22,197 bases of DNA from an uncultured Fenollaria sp. (GTDB lineage: Bacteria > Bacillota > Clostridia > Tissierellales > Peptoniphilaceae), in the NCBI RefSeq assembly GCF_934202865.1, contig NZ_CAKPYL010000017.1, forward strand, positions 1 to 22,197, given 5' to 3'. Below are positions 10,102 through 16,835 of the stretch, piece by piece; positions within the stretch are counted from its first letter, which is position 1; each line of letters begins with the position of its first letter. The position numbers were made by a program, and so were the translations under genes. The notes below the pieces were generated by a model. That model had not been told where the DNA came from. It worked only from the letters and a program-made list of their open reading frames with translations, and ran no database searches.

Positions 10102-10515
10102 ATGAGAAAGAAATTAATTAACACAGCCGCTTATTATGCAATAGCAGGCCTTTTTGCAGGCGCTTTCTACAGAGAGTTCACTAAGTACATGGGCTATACT
10201 GGCGTAACATCACTTGGCAAAGCGCATCCACACCTATTAGTCCTAGGTATGTTTATGTTTTTAATAGTTACTGCACTTGCATCAGCAACAGAAATTACTA
10301 AGAGTGAGTACTTTGACCGCTTCTACTTTTATTACAACATAGGCGTGGGTTTATCAGCAACTATGATTTTCTGTAGAGGCTTGTATCAAGTTATTGGTCT
10401 TGACAATACTATACTAGACCTTGTTATATCATGGACAGCAGGCGCAGGTCACGTAACAGTAACTATCGGCCTAGCATTCTTGTTCTTGTCATTGAAACAA
10501 ACAATTAAGGACTAA
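10102..10515 (+). CDS. DUF2871 family membrane protein
   Basis: This 137-residue membrane protein has four predicted helices (about residues 8-28, 44-63, 77-99, 106-132). The N-terminal pattern of a short helix, then FYREFTK, Tyr/Gly residues and an H-P-H-L-L-V-L-G motif is typical of DUF2871. The family has no established function. Conserved His at about residues 42 and 44 and another in GHVTV near the C-terminus could be functional, but no role is known to me. The start is set by AAAGGGG 8 bases upstream. It has its own consensus promoter and a terminator, so it is probably transcribed alone. Confidence 0.85.
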   Translation: MRKKLINTAAYYAIAGLFAGAFYREFTKYMGYTGVTSLGKAHPHLLVLGMFMFLIVTALASATEITKSEYFDRFYFYYNIGVGLSATMIFCRGLYQVIGLDNTILDLVISWTAGAGHVTVTIGLAFLFLSLKQTIKD

Positions 10516-10562
10516 GATTATAGAATAAAAATATACTTATTTAAACCCTCATTTTTATTTTG

Positions 10563-10592
10563 AGCCTCATCACACGATGGGGCTTTCCTTTT
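10563..10592 (+). terminator. Hairpin terminator after the DUF2871 gene
   Basis: A 9-bp stem AGCCTCATC/GATGGGGCT (one T-G pair) with loop ACAC is followed by a T-rich tail, TTTCCTTTTG. Confidence 0.8.
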
Positions 10593-10630
10593 GTTAAGTA
10601 TCTGTTACAAAGATATATTTTTATGCTAAT

Positions 10631-10641
10631 GGTGGTATAAT
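10631..10641 (+). promoter_or_regulatory. Extended -10 promoter of the 10663 gene
   Basis: TGGTATAAT forms an extended -10 element (TG-n-TATAAT) 22 bases before the ATG. The -35 position 17 bases further up (ATATAT) is poor, which the extended -10 could offset. Confidence 0.6.
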
Positions 10642-10662
10642 TATATCAAAGGAAGTGATACT

Positions 10663-11487
10663 ATGAAAAATAAACAATTTATGACAGCTATAATATGTAT
10701 ACTGCTTGTTGCATTATGTATTGTGTCTTTTGGATACATAAGAAAGTCAAGTCTACTTAGGGAAGAAATGATGCGTCGTACAGATCTTGAGGGAAGAATT
10801 AGACTATTAGAAACAAGATTGAGAGAAAAAGATAAAGAATTAGAAGAAGCAAAAAAAGAATTAGAAAGAAAAGACGAAGAAGAAAATAAAAAATATTCTG
10901 ATTTATATAGAGTCATGGCAGACAAATGCGGCATAAGTATAACGGACGAGAGAAAGAAGGCCATGATTATCCCTTTGGGCAACGCTTATGATCAGGAGAC
11001 GCTTAAAGGTGTTTTATCAAAGTTAAAACTATGGAGCTCAAAGTATTATGATGTCAAAGACCTAAACAAGCTTTTTGTGCTTAAAAAGGAAGAGGGGGCA
11101 GACAATACTTATCTCATGGCTCAAGAGTTTTACATCGTGATTCCAAAGTATAAAGCCGATGAAATTTCACTAAAAGAGCTTGAACTTTTTGAAAATGGCA
11201 ATCTTTATCCCGTTCCTAATGACTTTATCGATGGCAAATCATATACTGGACCAGTTCTTATCTGTCAAAATATTTCAGATATTGCGCCAAATGGAGAGAT
11301 TTGCATAGAAAGCGAAAGCGGCGAAACAAAATTTAGTCCATTTGTAAGTTTAAAAGATGGCTCACTAATGCTTCCAGATGAAATTTATAATGCTGCAGGC
11401 ATACTTGATATGAAAGACTACGATAATAACGATTATGATGAAGACCTATTCAATGAGATTAGGAAGTATTTTTATTATTACGAATAA
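10663..11487 (+). CDS. Membrane-anchored coiled-coil protein of unknown function
   Basis: I do not recognise this 274-residue protein. An N-terminal hydrophobic helix (about residues 7-26) is followed by basic residues and no clear signal-peptidase site, which suggests a single-pass anchor with the rest outside. Residues about 33-78 are a highly charged heptad region rich in Arg, Lys and Glu, a likely coiled coil. A globular part (84-274) has only two Cys and ends in a very acidic, Tyr-rich tail (DNNDYDED and KYFYYYE). The start has AAAGGAAG 9 bases upstream. It has its own extended -10 promoter and a terminator. Topology resembles FtsL/DivIC-like or other envelope scaffold proteins, but there is no sequence motif to support that. 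Confidence 0.75.
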   Translation: MKNKQFMTAIICILLVALCIVSFGYIRKSSLLREEMMRRTDLEGRIRLLETRLREKDKELEEAKKELERKDEEENKKYSDLYRVMADKCGISITDERKKAMIIPLGNAYDQETLKGVLSKLKLWSSKYYDVKDLNKLFVLKKEEGADNTYLMAQEFYIVIPKYKADEISLKELELFENGNLYPVPNDFIDGKSYTGPVLICQNISDIAPNGEICIESESGETKFSPFVSLKDGSLMLPDEIYNAAGILDMKDYDNNDYDEDLFNEIRKYFYYYE

Positions 11488-11511
11488 ATAGTATTATCAT
11501 TAAAACTATAG

Positions 11512-11540
11512 AGGCGGCTCGCGTGGGCTGCCTTTATTTT
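11512..11540 (+). terminator. Hairpin terminator after the 10663 gene
   Basis: A GC-rich 9-bp stem AGGCGGCTC/GGGCTGCCT with two G-T pairs and loop GCGT is followed by TTATTTTAT. Confidence 0.8.
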
Positions 11541-11565
11541 ATCTTAAGAAATAATTAAAAAATTC

Positions 11566-11594
11566 TTGACATTTTCTTTTCATTATTGTATAAT
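11566..11594 (+). promoter_or_regulatory. Sigma-A promoter of the tRNA pair
   Basis: Perfect TTGACA (11566-11571) and TATAAT (11589-11594) are 17 bases apart. The first tRNA base is 12 bases after the -10 box, as expected for a strong stable-RNA promoter. Confidence 0.92.
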
Positions 11595-11605
11595 ATCTCT
11601 TGTTG

Positions 11606-11682
11606 GGACCTTTAGCTCAGTTGGTTAGAGCGTCCGGCTCATAACCGGCAGGTCCGGGGTTCGAGTCCCTGAAGGTCCACCA
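11606..11682 (+). tRNA. tRNA with CAT anticodon, probably tRNA-Ile2 (lysidine type)
   Basis: A 77-base cloverleaf: acceptor GGACCTT/AAGGTCC, D arm GCTC/GAGC, anticodon loop CTCATAA, T loop TTCGAGT and an encoded CCA. The anticodon CAT fits elongator Met or Ile2. The acceptor has C4-G69 and C5-G68, which are determinants for the lysidine synthetase TilS, and the sequence resembles the Firmicutes Ile2 type (GGACCTTTAGCTCAG start). Ile2 is therefore preferred, but Met is not excluded. The outermost anticodon-stem pair is a T27-C43 mismatch, which is unusual. Confidence 0.93.
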
Positions 11683-11686
11683 ATTT

Positions 11687-11762
11687 GCCCAGATAGCTCA
11701 GTCGGTAGAGCAGTAGACTGAAAATCTACGTGTGGCTGGTTCGATCCCGGCTCTGGGCACCA
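11687..11762 (+). tRNA. tRNA-Phe (GAA)
   Basis: A 76-base cloverleaf: acceptor GCCCAGA/TCTGGGC, anticodon stem GTAGA/TCTAC with loop CTGAAAA (anticodon GAA), T arm GCTGG/CCGGC, discriminator A and an encoded CCA. It lies 4 bases after the preceding tRNA and shares its promoter. Confidence 0.97.
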
Positions 11763-11763
11763 C

Positions 11764-11793
11764 GCTTAAGTTTTTACTTAAGCTTATTTTTTT
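11764..11793 (+). terminator. Terminator of the tRNA operon
   Basis: A perfect 8-bp stem GCTTAAGT/ACTTAAGC with loop TTTT is followed by TTATTTTTTT. It starts 2 bases after the tRNA-Phe CCA end. Confidence 0.9.
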
Positions 11794-11899
11794 ATCAGAA
11801 CTATTCCATAAGCATAATTAAAAATTTTATGTTTATTTTAATTCTTCAGTGGGTATACTTATAACAGGTGATAATAAGTGTACAGAAAGGATGAATATT

Positions 11900-12184
11900 A
11901 TGAATGACGTTCTTCTTATTAATAGGATAGATGTACAGAAAGAATACGATAAGAAAAAGAAGGTCTTTTTTATTGTCGATTACAAGAGTGAAGATTATTC
12001 AGAATACAATATAGTTAAGATATTATGCGGCTTAGAAGGCATTAGCTCTGAAGATATTGTCTTTAGGTACAACGGCTTTCAAATACAAACTGAAATAAGG
12101 AACATCCCAGCCATATTAAGGGCGCTTATCGATGAGAAAGTACCTGTATATAGCGTGTTTGAGATGTATACACCGGTAGTTTAG
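11900..12184 (+). CDS. Small protein of unknown function upstream of DUF4230
   Basis: This protein of 94 residues (ATG at 11900) is not one I recognise. The start is chosen because AGAAAGG ends 9 bases upstream. An in-frame ATG at 11891 sits on the ribosome site, and a GTG at 11849 has none. It has no membrane segment or signal peptide and no Cys pair. The pattern is a beta-rich N-terminus, a central 'KILCGLEGI' helix, then a final helix-strand 'AILRALIDEKVPVYSVFEM'. That ending resembles the C-terminal alpha/beta domain found on some ABC ATPases (an I-x-x-I-L-R-A-L-x-x-x-x-V-x-Y-x-V pattern). This is a weak visual likeness only. The stop is one base from the next ATG, so the two genes are probably translationally coupled. 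Confidence 0.75.
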   Translation: MNDVLLINRIDVQKEYDKKKKVFFIVDYKSEDYSEYNIVKILCGLEGISSEDIVFRYNGFQIQTEIRNIPAILRALIDEKVPVYSVFEMYTPVV

Positions 12185-12185
12185 T

Positions 12186-12794
12186 ATGGCAAGAAAAACT
12201 CAAAAGCAGAGAAGACTGCGTTTTTACAGAATTTTAGTACTTTTGCTTATAGCCCTAATCGCTGTATACTTTTTCTTCTTCAGAAAGAAATTCATAGGCG
12301 TAAGCAAAGAAGAAAGAGTTGACAATATCAAGGCGTCTATCGAAGACTTAGGCGAGCTTGTAACGGTCGAGTACAATTACACCGACGTTTTAACGTATAA
12401 GGACAGCTTAACTCTTATGGATATGAAGATACCATTCACTGACAAGAGCTACATCATAAAGTATAAAGGCTACATCAAGGCAGGCGTTGACCTAGCAAAG
12501 GCGGTTGTTAAGGACGTAGGCGAAACGAGTGTTGAGCTTGACGTGCCGATGGCAGCCATCACAGACAGCGTTCTTGATGAAAAGTCCATGACCATACTTG
12601 ATCAAAAGAACAATATATTTAATCCTTTAGACTTGGGTGATTACCAAGAGACACTTAAAAAAGAATTGAATGCTCGAGAGCTAAAGGCTAAGAAAGACGG
12701 CATACTCGAGAGAGCTCAGGCAAATGCTGACAAGCTCTTAAGAAAGCTGCTTGAAGGCCTTGGCTTTACAGATATAAAAATTAATTACATTTAG
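12186..12794 (+). CDS. DUF4230 family membrane-anchored protein
   Basis: This 202-residue protein has a basic N-terminus, one transmembrane helix (about residues 14-33) and an extracytoplasmic alpha/beta domain (45-202). It has the DUF4230 pattern: a 'LVTVEYNYTDVL' strand, a 'YIIKYKGYIKAGVDL' strand and a C-terminal helix rich in Lys and Ala before a final 'LEGLGFTDIKI'. The function of DUF4230 is unknown. No good ribosome site is seen; the ATG follows the upstream stop by one base, so translation probably relies on coupling. Ferritin begins 13 bases after the stop, so the DUF4230 gene may share a transcript with iron storage, although a role in that is not shown. Confidence 0.82.
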   Translation: MARKTQKQRRLRFYRILVLLLIALIAVYFFFFRKKFIGVSKEERVDNIKASIEDLGELVTVEYNYTDVLTYKDSLTLMDMKIPFTDKSYIIKYKGYIKAGVDLAKAVVKDVGETSVELDVPMAAITDSVLDEKSMTILDQKNNIFNPLDLGDYQETLKKELNARELKAKKDGILERAQANADKLLRKLLEGLGFTDIKINYI

Positions 12795-12807
12795 GAGGTA
12801 ATTTGAT

Positions 12808-13299
12808 ATGAAAATTAGTAAGAATGTTGTAGATGCTTTAGTTGAACAATACAACTTTGAATTGGAAAGTGGCTATATTTATCTAGCTATGGTACATGAC
12901 TTAAAGGACAAGGCTTGGGACGGTTTCGCTCACTTCATGGACAAACAAGCTCACGAAGAGTATGAACACGCTACTAAATTCAAAGGCTTCATCGAAGAAA
13001 TAGGTGAAAGAGTTGAACTGAAAGCAATTCCTGAACCAAAGAAAGAATACAAATCAGTTCTTGAAATATTCGAAACAGCTTATGATCACGAAAAAGAAGT
13101 TACTAAGAGAATCGAAAATATCTATGAACTAGCACTTAAAGAAAAGAACTACGTTGTAGTAGAATTCTTAAATTGGTTCTTAAAAGAACAAGTTGAAGAA
13201 GAAGACAATATGAGAACTATTGTTGAAGTATTAGAAAACTTAAAAGACGGCTACACAGGTCTATATCTATATGATAAGGAACTAGGTAGAAGAGAATAA
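12808..13299 (+). CDS. ftnA: Non-haem bacterial ferritin
   Basis: This 163-residue four-helix iron-storage protein oxidises Fe(II) at a di-iron ferroxidase site and stores ferric mineral in a 24-mer. The ferroxidase ligands of bacterial FtnA are all present, shifted by one residue: Glu18, Glu51, His54, Glu95, Gln128 and Glu131. The length matches the family (about 165). A strong AGGAGG lies about 10 bases before the ATG. It is 13 bases after the DUF4230 gene, and rubrerythrin follows, so the pair forms an iron and peroxide defence unit typical of anaerobes. No Fur-box-like site could be recognised just upstream because that DNA is coding. Confidence 0.97.
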   Translation: MKISKNVVDALVEQYNFELESGYIYLAMVHDLKDKAWDGFAHFMDKQAHEEYEHATKFKGFIEEIGERVELKAIPEPKKEYKSVLEIFETAYDHEKEVTKRIENIYELALKEKNYVVVEFLNWFLKEQVEEEDNMRTIVEVLENLKDGYTGLYLYDKELGRRE

Positions 13300-13306
13300 T
13301 CTTAAG

Positions 13307-13344
13307 ATATTTATAAGGGGTGCTTAAGTGCACCCTTTAAATAT
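13307..13344 (+). terminator. Hairpin between ferritin and rubrerythrin, possible attenuator
   Basis: ATATTTA-AAGGG-TGC pairs with GCACCCTT-TAAATAT, with small bulges and loop TTAAGT. It lacks a T tail, so it may be an attenuator, an RNA-processing or a stability element rather than a full terminator. Confidence 0.45.
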
Positions 13345-13384
13345 ATATAGCAATGCTATAAAATATTTTTTTGGGAGGAAAATT

Positions 13385-13930
13385 ATGAGAGCAATGACAC
13401 AAACAAACCTTCAATCAGCATTTGGAGGAGAATCACAAGCGCACATGCGTTATCTATACTGGGGCAATGTAGCAGAAAAAGAAGGCTTCAAGAACGTAGC
13501 AAGACTATTCGCAGCAACAGCTGAAGCTGAAAGAGTTCACGCTCACTTACACTTTAAAGCTATGAAAGACATAGCAGGTGACTTCTCAGTTACATCTGGA
13601 GCAGGATTTGGAGATCAAGGAACATCTAAAAACCTTGAAGCAGCAGCAGGTGGAGAACACTTTGAATCTACTGAAATGTATCCAAGCTACATATTAGTTG
13701 CCGAAGAACAAGGCGAAAAAGCAGCTGTATCAGCAATGAAATTTGCTATCGAAGCAGAAAAAGTTCACGAAAAACTATTCTTAAAAGCTAAAGAAGCAGT
13801 TGACGCAGGCAAAGACTTAGACGCTGACAAGATTTATCTATGCCCATTCTGTGGATTCATTTCACTTACAGGCGAAGAAGATAAGTGCCCTATCTGTGGT
13901 GCAGACAAATCAAAATTCGTTGAATATTAA
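13385..13930 (+). CDS. rbr: Rubrerythrin
   Basis: This 181-residue peroxidase of anaerobes reduces H2O2 with electrons from reduced rubredoxin or ferredoxin. The N-terminal four-helix di-iron domain shows the two E-x-x-H motifs (Glu49/His52, Glu125/His128), Glu16, and the Glu91/Glu94 pair in GGEHFE that allows redox-linked iron movement. The C-terminal rubredoxin domain has Cys153/Cys156 and Cys168/Cys171. The ATG at 13385 has TGGGAGGAAAA just upstream; an upstream in-frame GTG at 13328 lies within the intergenic hairpin and is rejected. The protein is slightly shorter than the classic 191 residues. A strong terminator follows. The neighbouring ferritin suggests the two cooperate in detoxifying peroxide and iron. 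Confidence 0.97.
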   Translation: MRAMTQTNLQSAFGGESQAHMRYLYWGNVAEKEGFKNVARLFAATAEAERVHAHLHFKAMKDIAGDFSVTSGAGFGDQGTSKNLEAAAGGEHFESTEMYPSYILVAEEQGEKAAVSAMKFAIEAEKVHEKLFLKAKEAVDAGKDLDADKIYLCPFCGFISLTGEEDKCPICGADKSKFVEY

Positions 13931-13959
13931 TACACGAAATTAATCAAATTATCTAAAAG

Positions 13960-13992
13960 ATTCCTATACCATAAGCGTATAGGAATTTTTTT
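13960..13992 (+). terminator. Terminator after rubrerythrin
   Basis: A perfect 10-bp stem ATTCCTATAC/GTATAGGAAT with a 7-base loop is followed by a run of seven T. Confidence 0.92.
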
Positions 13993-14002
13993 GCGAAAAT
14001 AG

Positions 14003-14031
14003 TAGAAATATTTGCTCATATGTGATAAAAT
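14003..14031 (+). promoter_or_regulatory. Promoter of the murA-mreB operon
   Basis: TAGAAA (14003-14008, 4 of 6 matches) is 17 bases from TAAAAT (14026-14031). A TG one base before the -10 box makes it an extended -10 promoter. Confidence 0.6.
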
Positions 14032-14062
14032 AGTACTGATTAATATAGAAAGAGGTATTGCA

Positions 14063-15331
14063 TTGGCAAAATTACTTATACAAGAATCGTCTCCCTTACT
14101 AGGCACAGTGAGAGTCAGCGGCGCAAAGAACGCTGCACTACCGATACTTGCTGCGACTATACTTGGCACTGAAGACATCATCTTAGAGGATCTACCTAAG
14201 CTGAAAGACGTCGAAGTCATGTGCGAAGTACTTGAGTCACTTGGGGCAACGGTTGAGAAATTAGATGAACATAGAGTAAAAATTAATTCAAATACTATAA
14301 ATAAATACGAAGTCGACTACCAATTGATGCATAAGATGAGAGCATCCTTCATAGTTATGGGAGCGCTCATAGGCAGGATGGGTAAGGCGAGGTCCTCAAT
14401 GCCGGGCGGCTGCGCTATAGGCGCGAGACCAGTTGACCTGCACCTAAAAGGCTTTAGATCACTTGGCGTCAACGTCGATGTTGAAGAGGCAGACGAGTAC
14501 ACAGATATCTTCGCTCATGCGGATAATCTAGCTGGCAACAAGATCTATCTTGACTTCCCGTCAGTTGGCGCAACACAAAACATCATTTTGGCGGCAGTCC
14601 TTGCTCAAGGCGAGACAGTCATCGATAACGCGGCTATGGAGCCAGAAATCGTTGATATGGTAAACTTCCTTAACAAGATGGGCGCAAAGATCTATGGCGC
14701 AGGCACATCGACTATACGTATAAGAGGCGTAGAAAAACTTCTTGGCGCGACACATCAAATCATGCCAGATAGGATAGAGGCAGGCACGTTTATGGTGGCT
14801 GCAGCGGCAACACATGGCGACATCATATTAAATAACGTCATCGTTAATCATATGAGACCCATTATAGCAAAGCTGCGTGAAACAGGCTGCGAAATATATG
14901 AAGAAGCCGATTCATTAAGAATTATAGCTACTAAAAAGCTTAAGCCAATCAAGGTAAAAACACTACCATATCCAGGTTTTCCAACAGATATGCAAGCCCA
15001 ATTCATGGCGCTTGAAACCATCATCGAAGGAAAGTCCGAGGTAATAGAAACCGTTTTTGAGAATAGATTTATGCACGTAGACGAGCTAAGAAAGCTAGGC
15101 GCAGACATTGACGTAGAGGACAGAACCGCTACAGTTAGAGGCGTAGCAAGGCTTCACGGCGCAGAAGTAAGGGCGACAGACCTTAGAGCTGGAGCCGCAC
15201 TTGTCATAGCTGCCCTATGTGCAGAGGGAGAGACAAAGCTTTCAGACATATATCATATCGACAGAGGATATGAAGATTTTGAAGAGAAATTTAGATCCTT
15301 AGGCGCAAAAGTCTATAGAGTAGAGGAATAA
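14063..15331 (+). CDS. murA: UDP-N-acetylglucosamine 1-carboxyvinyltransferase (MurA)
   Basis: MurA transfers enolpyruvate from PEP to UDP-GlcNAc, the first committed step of peptidoglycan synthesis, in the cytoplasm. The protein is 422 residues with a TTG start at 14063, preceded by AGAAAGAGG about 6 bases upstream; this removes 17 unlikely N-terminal residues that overlap the promoter. Lys22 lies in GAKNAALPI. The catalytic Cys, target of fosfomycin, is Cys117 in MPGGCAIGARPVDLH, so the enzyme should be fosfomycin-sensitive at that residue. The rest matches the inside-out alpha/beta barrel family at normal length. mreB follows after 11 bases. In spore-forming relatives spo genes usually sit between them; here they are absent. 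Confidence 0.97.
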   Translation: MAKLLIQESSPLLGTVRVSGAKNAALPILAATILGTEDIILEDLPKLKDVEVMCEVLESLGATVEKLDEHRVKINSNTINKYEVDYQLMHKMRASFIVMGALIGRMGKARSSMPGGCAIGARPVDLHLKGFRSLGVNVDVEEADEYTDIFAHADNLAGNKIYLDFPSVGATQNIILAAVLAQGETVIDNAAMEPEIVDMVNFLNKMGAKIYGAGTSTIRIRGVEKLLGATHQIMPDRIEAGTFMVAAAATHGDIILNNVIVNHMRPIIAKLRETGCEIYEEADSLRIIATKKLKPIKVKTLPYPGFPTDMQAQFMALETIIEGKSEVIETVFENRFMHVDELRKLGADIDVEDRTATVRGVARLHGAEVRATDLRAGAALVIAALCAEGETKLSDIYHIDRGYEDFEEKFRSLGAKVYRVEE

Positions 15332-15342
15332 GGGGGATAGGC

Positions 15343-16368
15343 ATGGGATTAAGATCTGATGTAGGCATAGACTTAGGTACAGCGAGTGTACTTGTTTATG
15401 TAAAAGGTAAAGGCATAGTACTTAAAGAACCGTCTGTCGTAGCGATAGACCAATATACAAATAAATTCTTAGCAGTTGGCGAAGAAGCAAGAAAGATGCT
15501 TGGTAGAACACCAGGCAACATCGTTGCAATCAGACCGCTTAGAGAAGGAGTTATCTCAGACTACAGCGTTACACAAAGAATGCTTAAGTATTTTATACAA
15601 AAGGCACTTGGCAGAATGCTATTTAAGCCAAGACTTGTAGTTTGCGTTCCAAGCGGCTGTACAGAAGTTGAGAAGAGAGCGGTTATTGAAGCTGCAAATG
15701 AAGCAGGCGCAATCAAAACTTATCTTATCGAAGAACCAATTGCGGCAGCTATCGGCGCTGGACTTGATATCACTCAACCCAATGGTAATATGATTATCGA
15801 TATAGGTGGCGGCACAACAGACATCGCCGTTATTTCACTTGGCGGCATCGTTGTAAGTAAGTCCATCAAAGTAGCGGGCGACGACTGCGACGAAGCAATC
15901 ACTAAGTATATAAGAAAGAAATTCAAGATGATGATAGGCGAAAGATCAGCCGAAGAGCTTAAAGTAACTATAGGCTGCGCTTATCCACTTGAAGAAGAAC
16001 AATACATGGAAGTAAAGGGCAGAAACCTAATGAGCGGCCTACCTATGAACGTAGTAGTATCATCCTCAGACATGCTCGAAGCACTTAAAGAGCCAGTTCA
16101 AGAGATTATCGAAGCAGTTCACACAGTTCTTGAAAGAACACCACCAGAACTAGCAGCCGACATCTCCGGCAGTGGCATCATACTTACAGGCGGCGGCGCT
16201 TGCTTAAAGGGTCTTGACACACTTGTTACAGAGCAAACAGGCATACCATGCAAAGTCGCTGAAGACCCTGTTGAATGCGTAGCCATCGGTACAGGCAAGT
16301 CACTTGATTGGGTAGAAATACTTGAAAAGTCAAACAACAAGAGCGGAGCAAGCGTTAGATTTAGATAA
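15343..16368 (+). CDS. mreB: MreB/Mbl-type actin-like cell-shape protein
   Basis: This 341-residue bacterial actin homologue polymerises under the membrane and guides lateral wall synthesis. The actin-fold motifs are in order: phosphate-1 GIDLGTASVLVYV (residues 8-20), phosphate-2 IDIGGGTTDIAVIS (about 152-165) and the adenosine motif SGIILTGGGACLKG (about 280-293). The length is typical (about 335-345). Its place directly after murA fits the Mbl paralogue of Bacillus, so mbl is an alternative name. AGGGGGA precedes the ATG. There is no mreC or mreD next to it. The gene suggests a rod or coccobacillus rather than a true coccus. Confidence 0.95.
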   Translation: MGLRSDVGIDLGTASVLVYVKGKGIVLKEPSVVAIDQYTNKFLAVGEEARKMLGRTPGNIVAIRPLREGVISDYSVTQRMLKYFIQKALGRMLFKPRLVVCVPSGCTEVEKRAVIEAANEAGAIKTYLIEEPIAAAIGAGLDITQPNGNMIIDIGGGTTDIAVISLGGIVVSKSIKVAGDDCDEAITKYIRKKFKMMIGERSAEELKVTIGCAYPLEEEQYMEVKGRNLMSGLPMNVVVSSSDMLEALKEPVQEIIEAVHTVLERTPPELAADISGSGIILTGGGACLKGLDTLVTEQTGIPCKVAEDPVECVAIGTGKSLDWVEILEKSNNKSGASVRFR

Positions 16369-16412
16369 TTTTATCTATAATTATGGCGTAAACTATTGAT
16401 AATATTTATAGA

Positions 16413-16444
16413 AGAGCGGATAATGATATATCTGCTCTTTTTTT
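16413..16444 (+). terminator. Terminator after mreB
   Basis: A 10-bp stem AGAGCGGATA/TATCTGCTCT (one G-T pair) with loop ATGATA is followed by seven T. Confidence 0.9.
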
Positions 16445-16496
16445 GGGTAAATAGGACTTAGACCATAATTATAAAAATATTAAGGAGGAAAAAATT

Positions 16497-16835
16497 ATGA
16501 GCGAATATTTTGAAAGAAAAGATTTACAAGAGTTTGGTAGAGGTGCTTTAGGCGAACTAAACAAGGAGCTATGGGATAATTTCATGGCTTATTACGGAAG
16601 CGTTTATCAAGATGGCAAGCTAAGCGGCAGAGAAAAATCACTTATCGCACTAGCAGTTGCACACGCAATTCACTGTCCATACTGCATCGAGGCCTACACA
16701 ACAGCTTGCTTAGATCAAGGCTACACAAAAGAAGAGATGATGGAAGCAGTTCACGTAGCTAGCTCAATCACAGGCGGCGCAGTCCTTGCTTATTCAACAC
16801 AAATGAAGAAGCTTGCAGACGATATGGAGATGTAA
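16497..16835 (+). CDS. AhpD/carboxymuconolactone-decarboxylase-like protein, arsenosugar-associated type
   Basis: This 112-residue protein of the AhpD-like fold has the redox motif CPYC (Cys60, Cys63) preceded by Glu46 and HAIH. It matches the subfamily annotated as arsenosugar biosynthesis-associated peroxidase-like protein, which normally sits next to arsS. In AhpD the CxxC is followed three residues later by a His of the proton relay; here that place is Tyr67, so chemistry may differ (perhaps a thiol-disulfide partner rather than a peroxidase). AAGGAGGAA is 8 bases before the ATG. The stop codon TAA directly abuts the TTG start of arsS, so the two are coupled and probably act together in the cytoplasm. 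Confidence 0.9.
   Translation: MSEYFERKDLQEFGRGALGELNKELWDNFMAYYGSVYQDGKLSGREKSLIALAVAHAIHCPYCIEAYTTACLDQGYTKEEMMEAVHVASSITGGAVLAYSTQMKKLADDMEM

Noticed and set aside
13328..13384. GTG start extending rubrerythrin by 19 residues
   Set aside because: The extension overlaps the intergenic hairpin and has no ribosome site; the ATG at 13385 has a strong one.
14012..14062. Upstream TTG start for murA
   Set aside because: The extra residues cover the promoter -10 box; the TTG at 14063 has a good ribosome site and gives the normal length.
16371..16412. A/T-rich inverted repeat after mreB (TCTATAA and TTATAGA)
   Set aside because: Low complexity and chance pairing are likely; the real terminator is the GC-containing hairpin at 16413.
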